From Solirubrobacterales bacterium (GTDB lineage Bacteria > Actinomycetota > Thermoleophilia > Solirubrobacterales > Solirubrobacteraceae), in assembly GCA_025964115.1 (NCBI GenBank), contig JAOPZM010000245.1, positions 1-56,284 on the forward strand: 56,284 nt of DNA, in the 5' to 3' direction. The position numbers and the translations under genes were made by a program. Shown here in pieces: positions 50,522-56,284 of this stretch. Position 1 is the stretch's first letter; every line of letters begins with the position of its first letter. The notes beneath the pieces were generated by a model that saw only the letters and a list, made by a program, of their open reading frames with translations, ran no database searches and was not told the origin of the DNA.

Positions 50522-51415
50522 TCAACCGGCCGTCACCTTGCGGTAACTCCCGTCCCGAAACTCTTCGGGGAGCCCTGGATGCGAAGGAGCCCAACCGAGC
50601 TCTGCCCGAGCCTTGGCCGCGACGGTTCCCTGGTCGAGTAGCAGGACTTCGGCGAAATAGTCGCCCAAGCGTGCCTTGGCCTCATCATCGGAACCGGGCA
50701 CCGCTCCTGGAGCGCCCGCTGCGACAGCGGCCGCCTCGGTCAGCTCCGCGACCGTCGGGTTTTGTCCGTCGCCGATGAGATAACGGCCGCGGGCCGAGTC
50801 GTGCTCCAGAATGAGACGGAAGAAATTCGCCAGATCCGCGACATGGACCGTCGACCAATGCTGCTGTCCGGAGCCGAGCATGATCAGATTGCCGGCCTCG
50901 TCTCGGGGTGATCCGAGGACCAGTCCCGGAATCCCTCCTGCGCCGTCGCCGTAGGCGACGCCTGGAGCGATCAAGACTCCGCGCATGTCTGGGGCAGCGA
51001 GCACTCGCCGCTCGATCGGCTCCTTCCATGCCACCAGCGGAGGCGAGTCGATTGGTGACTCCTCGCTGACCGAGGGGTTGTCTCCGTAGATCCACAAACC
51101 GCTGATTTGAAGGTAGGGCTTGCCGGAGCCGGCGAACGCCTCTATCGCCGCGTCGGCGACCGCGGAATCCAGGTCTGCGCTCGTGGCGTCACCGGGACTC
51201 GCTGTGTGGATGGCAGCGTCCGCATCGCGCAGCACCCCCACGACCGCCGCTCGGTCGTAGAGGTCGACCACGGTCGGCGTGGCGCCGCGGTCGGCGAGGA
51301 TCTCGGCCTTGGAGGCATCGCGGACGAATGCCGTCACCTCGTGGCCGTGCTCTTGCAACTCCGTCAGAACGTGAGATCCGATGAACCCTGTTGCACCGGT
51401 CAGTGCGACTTTCAT
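50522..51415 (-). CDS. NAD-dependent epimerase/dehydratase-like extended SDR
   Basis: A 297-residue extended or atypical SDR. The N-terminal Rossmann motif is MKVALTGATGFIGSHVLTEL, with VTAFVRDASKAEIL and AAIHTASPGDAT next. The usual YxxxK is not clear (LWIYGDNPSVSEESP provides a Tyr), so catalysis may differ, as in NmrA-like or atypical members. ATG 51415 has an ideal AGGAGG ribosome-binding site; the track start at 51496 is rejected. The promoter has an operator at -35, and the TetR gene lies directly upstream. Confidence 0.87.
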   Translation of the reverse strand: MKVALTGATGFIGSHVLTELQEHGHEVTAFVRDASKAEILADRGATPTVVDLYDRAAVVGVLRDADAAIHTASPGDATSADLDSAVADAAIEAFAGSGKPYLQISGLWIYGDNPSVSEESPIDSPPLVAWKEPIERRVLAAPDMRGVLIAPGVAYGDGAGGIPGLVLGSPRDEAGNLIMLGSGQQHWSTVHVADLANFFRLILEHDSARGRYLIGDGQNPTVAELTEAAAVAAGAPGAVPGSDDEAKARLGDYFAEVLLLDQGTVAAKARAELGWAPSHPGLPEEFRDGSYRKVTAG

Positions 51416-51541
51416 AGCTGAACAGCCTCCTGTCCTTGCTCGCTGATTCTTTCGGTCGATGCGTGGAGAGCTGCGGCTGGTGCGCCGCCGGGCCAACCCT
51501 TGGCGTCAGCCCTGGCGCCCCAGCGCTGAGCCATCCGATCG

Positions 51542-51582
51542 AGCGTACGCGCGTAAGCGGTTCTTGTCAAGCGTCCGCTTGA
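51542..51582 (-). promoter_or_regulatory. Promoter and operator of the 51415 SDR gene
   Basis: On the minus strand TTGACA (51565-51570), a 17-nt spacer and TACGCT (51542-51547). The near-perfect 16-bp palindrome TCAAGCGTCCGCTTGA (51567-51582) overlaps the -35. The adjacent TetR protein is the likely repressor. Confidence 0.6.
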
Positions 51583-51621
51583 ATTGTTTGCTGTGCGGGC
51601 AAATCTGGGCCGCTCTGCGAG

Positions 51622-52251
51622 TCAGCCCGAGCCTGCGGCGCGAAATGCTCCGGCAAGTATCGGTACCAGCAGTCGCTCGATGTGCTTCTGGGACTTGTTA
51701 CTCAGCTCGTCAGCCACCGGTGCCAGCACCAGCCAGTTGATCAATCCGGCCACGCAGCGGGTGCGAAAGATCAACTCTTGATCGTTCGCACCGTGAAGGT
51801 TGGCCTTGAGCACCCGAAGGACCGTGCCACGAATCTGCTCGAACCTGACATCGAGTCGACCCGACCCCTCCGGAGGGTCGATCCCGGCTCTCGCCACGAT
51901 TCGCATCACGGCAAGATCGCGGCCTCCCGCGACCAGCGAGCCGATCAATGGGCGCGCAAAGGCTGCCGCCAATGCCTCAAGCGTGGAGTCGGGATCGAGT
52001 GCGCTCACAGCCTCCTCTTGGGCGTTGAGGTAGCGCTCCAGCGCATCCTCGATCGCCGCGTCAAACAGCGACCTGAGCGAGCCGAAGTGGTAGCTCACCG
52101 CCGCGACGTTCGCGTCCGCGGCGTCCGTCAGCTCCCGGAGGGTCACGCCGTCCTCGCCGCGTTCCGACAGCAGCTCGAGCGCGGCATCCATCAGTCGCGC
52201 GCGCGTCCGCAGGCCCACCTCGCGACGCTGGTCGGGTCCCGCCGATTGCAT
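51622..52251 (-). CDS. TetR-family transcriptional regulator
   Basis: A 209-residue repressor. The DNA-binding domain reads TRARLMDAALELLSERGEDGVTLRELTDAADANVAAVSYHFGSLRSLFDAAIEDAL, and the HTH recognition helix is VAAVSYHFG. The C-terminal domain (LIGSLVAGGRDLAVMRIVAR and CVAGLINWLVLAPVADEL) is of the CerR/TetR_C_36-like type. It lies upstream of the SDR gene on the same strand, separated by a promoter with a palindromic operator, suggesting local control of that oxidoreductase by a substrate-responsive repressor. Confidence 0.9.
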   Translation of the reverse strand: MQSAGPDQRREVGLRTRARLMDAALELLSERGEDGVTLRELTDAADANVAAVSYHFGSLRSLFDAAIEDALERYLNAQEEAVSALDPDSTLEALAAAFARPLIGSLVAGGRDLAVMRIVARAGIDPPEGSGRLDVRFEQIRGTVLRVLKANLHGANDQELIFRTRCVAGLINWLVLAPVADELSNKSQKHIERLLVPILAGAFRAAGSG

Positions 52252-52454
52252 CGCAACTTATTCAATCAGATGCTTGAGACAGCAGTCCCAGCAAGAGGTC
52301 GCCGTGCGCAGCTGACGACCGCGGAAAGGCTGATACCCCTTCACCCGAAGGTAGCCCGCGAGCAGCCCGGTCGTGGTAGCGGGACCAGTCGGCGCATCAG
52401 CTCGAACGGCCCGGCTCTGATCAGGCCACGCTCCTCGGAGCGGCGGGGCCGCCG

Positions 52455-53687
52455 TTATCCCCGGGCCTCGAGCCACTCCCGATAGCGGCCGAGCGCACGA
52501 CGCTGCGCGCGCTGGTCGCAAACGAACGCATGCAGTGCGTGGGTTCCGCCCGTGGGGTCCTGATCGCGCGTGATGCGGCGCATCTGATGGCGTACCAGCG
52601 CCATGCTCGCGGCGGACGCGAGCGTCTTGTCCCGCCAGTTGACCTGCTTCAGCCGCGCGGTCGCCTCGCGCCCCGCCGACCAGCGGTTCGGCAGGTCTGG
52701 CGTGACCGCTATCGCTGTGCCCATGCCGACGAGCGCGACCCCGCTTGCAAGCACCTCTTCGGCAGTCTCGCGGCGCGTGATCCCACCGGTCAGCATCAAC
52801 GGCAGCTGGCTGTTCTTTGCGAGCTCGGCGGCGAGCTCCAGGAAGTAGGCCTCCCGGGCCACGGTGCGAGCGTCGGCGGGCCGGCCCGCCATCGCCGGGC
52901 TCTCGTAGCTGCCGCCGGAGAGCTCCACCAGATCGATTCCGAGCGGCTCGAGCATCGCGATCACGCGGGCCGCGTCCTCGGCGTCGAACCCGCCGCGTTG
53001 AAAGTCGGCCGAGTTGAGCTTGACGGCGACCGCGAACGACGAGCGGACGGCGCCGCGAATCGCGCGGACGACGTCGAGCAGAAACCGCGCACGATTCTCG
53101 AGCGTTCCACCCCATCGATCCTCGCGCTGGTTGACGAGCGGCGAGAGGAACTGCGAGAGCAGATAGCCATGCGCCGCATGCACCTCGACCCCGTCGAAAC
53201 CGGCCCGCTCGGCGAGACCAGCGGTTCTCGCGAACCGCTCCGTGGTCTCCTCGATCTGCTTCTTGGTCATCGCAACCGGCTGCCCGAAGCGCTTGCTGTG
53301 CCTCCCGAGCTCGACCGCGACCGCCGATGGTGCCCAGACCACCCCGGGCATCCGCGCCTGCACCTGCCGGCCAGGGTGGCTGATCTGCATCCACACGGCG
53401 GCGCCGCCGGCCTTGCCTGCCTCTGCCCATCGCGTGAACGACTCGAGCGGCGCCCGATCGTCGAGCACGACCCCGGCTGGTCCGGTCAATGCCTCAGCGT
53501 GCACCATCACGTTCCCGGTGATGAGAAGACCTGCTCCGCCCGCTCCCCATCGGCGATACAGCGAGATCAGCCGCTCGTCGGGAAGCTGCGCGCTGCCGGC
53601 CATGTTCTCCTCCATCGCCGCCTTCGCGATCCGGTTTTGGAGCGTCGTCCCGGATCGCAGCACCAACGGAGAGAAGAGTTGTGACAT
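52455..53687 (-). CDS. Old yellow enzyme-family NADH:flavin oxidoreductase
   Basis: A 410-residue FMN-binding TIM-barrel ene-reductase. Features are LFSPLVLRSGTTLQNRIAKAAM at the N-terminus, MQISHPGRQVQARMPG, the substrate-binding GVEVHAAHGYLLSQFLSPLVNQREDRWGG, and FMN-phosphate contacts near LMLTGGITRRETAEEVLASGVALVGMG. I start at ATG 53687; the track start 53732 is in the operator region. The C-terminus lacks the Fe-S and FAD domains of 2,4-dienoyl-CoA reductases. Divergent from a TetR gene with a shared operator, so it probably responds to an electrophilic substrate. Confidence 0.92.
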   Translation of the reverse strand: MSQLFSPLVLRSGTTLQNRIAKAAMEENMAGSAQLPDERLISLYRRWGAGGAGLLITGNVMVHAEALTGPAGVVLDDRAPLESFTRWAEAGKAGGAAVWMQISHPGRQVQARMPGVVWAPSAVAVELGRHSKRFGQPVAMTKKQIEETTERFARTAGLAERAGFDGVEVHAAHGYLLSQFLSPLVNQREDRWGGTLENRARFLLDVVRAIRGAVRSSFAVAVKLNSADFQRGGFDAEDAARVIAMLEPLGIDLVELSGGSYESPAMAGRPADARTVAREAYFLELAAELAKNSQLPLMLTGGITRRETAEEVLASGVALVGMGTAIAVTPDLPNRWSAGREATARLKQVNWRDKTLASAASMALVRHQMRRITRDQDPTGGTHALHAFVCDQRAQRRALGRYREWLEARG

Positions 53688-53711
53688 CGAAAGCACCGCC
53701 TGAATGTCGAC

Positions 53712-53760
53712 TACAATGTGAGCGGCGCTCACATTAGCGGTTCGGAGTAAGCGCTGTCAA
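53712..53760. promoter_or_regulatory. Shared divergent operator and promoters, OYE/TetR
   Basis: Ten-base arms AATGTGAGCG and CGCTCACATT around a single G make a perfect inverted repeat at 53715-53735. On the minus strand TTGACA (53755-53760) and TAATGT (53731-53736 region) at 18-nt spacing form the oxidoreductase promoter, and on the plus strand TACAAT (53712-53717) is a candidate -10 for the TetR gene. The repeat covers both -10 regions, so one repressor could block both genes. Confidence 0.7.
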
Positions 53761-53774
53761 CATCAATCGGATCG

Positions 53775-54359
53775 ATGCCCCCAGCGAACGCGACCTATCA
53801 CCACGGCGATCTACGCGCGACGTGCGTGAGCGCGGCACTGGAACTGCTGGAGGAGGGCGGCGCGACGGCGTTGTCGCTACGCGCGGTCGCGCGCCGCGCA
53901 GGGGTTTCTCCGGCGGCTCCCTACAGGCATTACGCTGATCGCGAAGCGCTCGTCTCGGCGGTCGCAGCGGTCGGCTACCGCGAGCTGGCCGAACGCCTCG
54001 CGGCCGCGCACCCCGCGCCGTCTACCCCTGAGCAGTTGGCGAGTGTTGGGGTCGCGTACGTCGAGTTCGCCCTCGATCAGCCCGCCTTGTTCCGGATGAT
54101 GTTCGGAGAGCCGTGCGACCGGGACAACGACGAGCGCGTGGCCGCGACCGCGGCGGTATCGCTGTACCTCCGCGAGATCGTCGCGCGATGCTTCCCGCAA
54201 GCCGACGCCGAGGCGCTGGCACCGGCGATCTGGGCGCTCGTCCACGGGCTCGCGTTCCTGCACCTGGACGGCAAGCTCGACGCCCCCACACAGTCGACGG
54301 TGGCCGACCGAGTCACCGCCGCGATCCAGGGGCTCCTGAGCGCGACCGCCCGCGACTGA
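53775..54359 (+). CDS. TetR-family regulator (WHG-domain type)
   Basis: A 194-residue repressor. The N-terminus YHHGDLRATCVSAALELLEEGGATALSLRAVARRAGVSPAAPYRHYADREALVSAVA is the form found with WHG-type C-terminal domains (YVEFALDQPALFRMMFGE, then AIWALVHGLAFLHLDGKL). ATG 53775 gives this exact start. The palindrome in the shared promoter is its presumed operator, and the divergent old yellow enzyme its presumed target. Regulators of this type often respond to small hydrophobic or electrophilic compounds. Confidence 0.92.
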   Translation: MPPANATYHHGDLRATCVSAALELLEEGGATALSLRAVARRAGVSPAAPYRHYADREALVSAVAAVGYRELAERLAAAHPAPSTPEQLASVGVAYVEFALDQPALFRMMFGEPCDRDNDERVAATAAVSLYLREIVARCFPQADAEALAPAIWALVHGLAFLHLDGKLDAPTQSTVADRVTAAIQGLLSATARD

Positions 54360-54441
54360 CGTTCGGGGCCGGCCACGATGACGCGCCAACTTCGCCGGCG
54401 TGCCGCCGGTCCGACGCCCTTGCGTTGACGGATGGCGACCT

Positions 54442-55041
54442 TCAACGGCTCCGGGCCGTGGCGCGGTAGTCGATCGCGCGGAAACATCCGTGGACGTGGT
54501 CGTTGACCACGCCGACGTTCTGCATGAACGCGTACACGCTCGTGGGCCCGATGAAGCGGTAGCCCTGAGACTTCAACTGCTTTGCGAACGCCTCGGCCTG
54601 CGGCGTCGTCTTGGGCAGGTCGGCGACGGATCGGGGTGCCCGCTTGCGGGTGATCTCGTAGGACTTCGCGAGCGCCACGAGGTTCGGCGACGCGGACGCC
54701 ATTACGAGCGCGTTGTCGACGGTGGCCTGGATCTTGCCGCGGTTGCGGATGATCGAGGCGTCCTCCGTCAGCCGGTCGACGTCGCCCTCGGTCATCGCGG
54801 CGACCTTGGCGACGTCGAAGCCTCGGAACGCCGTCCGGAACGCGTCCCGCTTGCCGAACACGATCGACCAGCTTAGCCCGACCTCGAACACCCCCAGGGT
54901 GAGCGCCTCGAACATCGCCGACTCGTGGTAGGTACGGGTACCCCAGACCTCATCGTGGTAGCGGCCGAACGCTGTATCGCCCGCCCCGGCCCAGGCGCAG
55001 CGTGGCTTGCCGTGGTAGCCGATGATCACGTCGCTGCTCAT
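54442..55041 (-). CDS. tag: DNA-3-methyladenine glycosylase I
   Basis: A 199-residue base-excision repair glycosylase removing 3-methyladenine. The zinc-binding set is present: Cys in PRCAWAG, His in GRYHDEVWG, and His/Cys in NDHVHGCF. The helix-hairpin-helix region has FEALTLGVFEVGLSWSIVFGKR and SIIRNRGKIQATVDNA, and the C-terminus has YRFIGPTSVYAFMQNVGVVNDH. Start ATG 55041 is 5 nt from the end of a decayed crotonase frame, so it may be the last gene of the minus-strand unit starting beyond the window edge. Confidence 0.95.
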   Translation of the reverse strand: MSSDVIIGYHGKPRCAWAGAGDTAFGRYHDEVWGTRTYHESAMFEALTLGVFEVGLSWSIVFGKRDAFRTAFRGFDVAKVAAMTEGDVDRLTEDASIIRNRGKIQATVDNALVMASASPNLVALAKSYEITRKRAPRSVADLPKTTPQAEAFAKQLKSQGYRFIGPTSVYAFMQNVGVVNDHVHGCFRAIDYRATARSR

Positions 55042-55045
55042 TCGT

Positions 55046-55324
55046 TCATCCAGCCTCTATCGCCCCGATCAGCAACAGAGCTCTCGTCATCAGGGACGCC
55101 GCCTCGGCGGGAGCCACGCCCGCGAAGACCGCGACGTCGGCGGCCCCCCCGAGAAGACCTCGCCCTCGGCCCGAAGCAGCAGCGGCCCTGATCTCGGCGC
55201 TGGCGGCCTCCTCGACCGCATCGCGCAGTCCGCCGATGAGCGCGTCGCCGAATAGGTTCAGCGGCGGGCTGTCGATGATGATCTCACCGAGGCCACCGTC
55301 TTGTGCGAAGGTCGCGAGCGACAT
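55046..55324 (-). pseudogene. Truncated crotonase-family gene with two compensating frameshifts
   Basis: A 92-codon frame beginning GGLGEIIIDSPPLNLFGDAL, a typical enoyl-CoA hydratase N-terminus, and ending DVAVFAGVAPAEAASLMTRALLLIGAIEAG. The middle (RAAAASGRGRGLLGG) is unlike the family, but the +1 frame there reads LLLRAEGEVFSGG, as expected. An inserted base near 55197 and a G missing from the 7-G run near 55144-55150 explain it. The remaining two thirds of the domain are absent before tag. So either pseudogenisation or poor local sequence; the truncation argues for decay. Confidence 0.65.
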
Positions 55325-55755
55325 CAGCCGTCCGCCTTGGCCGCCAGTTCGGCTCGGGCCGCCCGTACGAGATCGGCGCCCGTGTTGGCGTGTCCCGCGA
55401 CGCCCCAACCCCCTTCCGGCGACTCGGTGAGCAGGACCCAAGTCCGCTCCCCCAGACCGGGGTCGCCTGCGGCGGACGCCACGATCTCGGTCAGCTCTTT
55501 CACCACCCCGAGCTGCTTGTCGCGGTCGAGCACGCCCGCGGGCGTCAGGACCTGCACGCGCACGTAGTTGGTCTCGCCGTTCACGTTCGCGATCGCGCTC
55601 GCGGGAAGCTCGTGGATGAACGCCGCCGTGTTGTTCCGGAACAGCGGGAGGTCGGGCACCTGCTCCCAGCGCATCACCGCGCTCGCCAGGTTCTGCGCGA
55701 GCGTGTGCTTGTCGGCGAAGGTCCCGTCCGCGGCATAGACGTCGATCATCGGCAT
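55324..55755 (-). CDS. Tautomerase-superfamily protein
   Basis: A 143-residue protein beginning MPMIDVYAADGTFADKHTLA. Removal of Met leaves the catalytic N-terminal proline of the 4-oxalocrotonate tautomerase superfamily. The double-length size and internal segments (NNTAAFIHELPASAIANVNGE and VRVQVLTPAGVLDRDKQLGV) resemble cis-3-chloroacrylic acid dehalogenase/CHMI-like members. Its TGA overlaps the ATG of the crotonase remnant (TGATG), and its start lies 3 nt from the stop of the alpha/beta hydrolase, so the three are cotranscribed. Substrate unknown. Confidence 0.85.
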   Translation of the reverse strand: MPMIDVYAADGTFADKHTLAQNLASAVMRWEQVPDLPLFRNNTAAFIHELPASAIANVNGETNYVRVQVLTPAGVLDRDKQLGVVKELTEIVASAAGDPGLGERTWVLLTESPEGGWGVAGHANTGADLVRAARAELAAKADG

Positions 55756-55757
55756 GG

Positions 55758-56284
55758 CTAGGAACCCTGACCCGCGGCCAGCGCGATCAGCCCGACGACC
55801 TCCGCAGGATGGGAGACCATCGCGAGATGGCCAGCGGGGACCTCGATCGTGTGCGCCCCCATGCGCTGGGCGAACATGCGCTCGGCATCCGGCGGGAGCG
55901 CTTCGTCGTTGGTCGCGACGAGGTACCACGAGGGCTGTGACTTCCACGCGGGCGTGCCCATCACGTCCTCGAACGTGCTCATCGAGAGGCCCTGCTGGAC
56001 CGCGTACAGGACCTTTGCGTCGGCCGGATCGAGGCCGCTCGCGAAGTGGTTGACGAAGTCGTCCTCGGGTATCCAGCCGAAGCCCTGCTCGTCGACTATC
56101 AGGTGTGCCAACGAGGGCGTCGGCGGCCCGCCGCCGAGCAGGGCGCCGAGCGACTCGCCCTCCTCGAGCCCGAACGCGGCTACGTAGACCAGGCCTGCCA
56201 CGTTCGGCGCGTCGGTGCCGAGCGCGGTCATCACCTGGCCGCCGTATGAGTGGCCGGCGACGATCGTCGGCCCGGACTGCCGCG
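55758..56284 (-). CDS. Alpha/beta hydrolase, N-terminus cut by window
   Basis: The C-terminal 175 residues of an alpha/beta hydrolase with the nucleophile elbow AGHSYGGQVM at the edge. A strand VAGLVYVAAFGLEEGESLG follows, then a lid region, an acidic residue in YLVATNDEALPPDAERMF and the catalytic His in VPAGHLAMVSHPAEVVGLI. This type matches the MhpC/salicylate-esterase-like group. The frame stays open to the window end, so at least 90 residues are missing. First visible gene of the unit with the tautomerase, crotonase remnant and tag. Confidence 0.88.
   Translation of the reverse strand, partial: RQSGPTIVAGHSYGGQVMTALGTDAPNVAGLVYVAAFGLEEGESLGALLGGGPPTPSLAHLIVDEQGFGWIPEDDFVNHFASGLDPADAKVLYAVQQGLSMSTFEDVMGTPAWKSQPSWYLVATNDEALPPDAERMFAQRMGAHTIEVPAGHLAMVSHPAEVVGLIALAAGQGS

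Noticed and set aside
1-56284. CRISPR arrays, tRNA, rRNA or intact insertion sequences
   Set aside because: No regularly spaced repeats, tRNA-like cloverleaf ends or transposase motifs were seen by eye; a short tRNA could still be missed without a scan.

Overview
The window is very GC-rich, densely packed DNA with GC-rich third codon positions and many GTG starts. The gene content suggests an actinomycete of the class Thermoleophilia (Solirubrobacterales-like): F420-type luciferase-like oxidoreductases, a WS/DGAT acyltransferase, a group-D flavin monooxygenase, Tat-exported phospholipase C-type phosphoesterases and secreted PKD/RCC1 proteins. This assignment is inference from family content, not from a marker gene. 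I saw no rRNA, tRNA, CRISPR array, prophage or intact transposase.

Region by region: (1) 1-5.8 kb holds a flavin monooxygenase cut by the window edge, two secreted phosphoesterases, and a phosphoribosyltransferase-erythromycin esterase fusion. (2) 6-15.7 kb is mostly single housekeeping or accessory genes: crotonases, DUF302, a HAD phosphatase, a STAS protein, a third phosphoesterase (PLC type), a MaoC hydratase, a polysaccharide deacetylase and WS/DGAT. (3) 17.2-21.9 kb is a tightly coupled catabolic operon (flavin monooxygenase, F420-type oxidoreductase, HxlR regulator, a remnant of an FMN reductase, SDR, CurA-type reductase) behind a promoter with a perfect palindrome. (4) 21.9-27.7 kb is a complete glycerol/dihydroxyacetone PTS island: IclR regulator, DhaM, stand-alone HPr, stand-alone EI, DhaL, DhaK and a glycerol facilitator. 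It forms two convergent transcription units, and both promoters carry the same IclR-like operator. (5) 27.9-38.9 kb holds TetR/LuxR regulators, an F420-type oxidoreductase, a three-gene overlapping signalling module (histidine kinase, receiver, receiver-PAS-GGDEF-EAL), a multi-stem inverted-repeat block, and two large secreted repeat proteins. (6) 39-47.5 kb holds exonuclease III, a cytochrome P450, orphan small genes, a LysR regulator and a 1051-residue membrane GGDEF-EAL protein. (7) 47.6-56.3 kb holds SnoaL-like proteins (one frameshifted), a GH15 trehalase/glucoamylase-like enzyme, two TetR-controlled redox genes with clear operators, 3-methyladenine glycosylase, a decayed crotonase, a tautomerase and an alpha/beta hydrolase.

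The most system-like locus is the dihydroxyacetone PTS. Glycerol would enter through GlpF and be oxidised to dihydroxyacetone by a dehydrogenase not in this window. DhaK/DhaL would then phosphorylate it with phosphate relayed PEP to EI to HPr to DhaM. The locus is a split version of the EIIA-HPr-EI fusion seen in Escherichia coli DhaM, and the EI and HPr genes overlap antisense by 72 nt. Several genes look decayed or carry indels (FMN reductase fragment, frameshifted SnoaL, truncated crotonase). These may be real decay or assembly errors.
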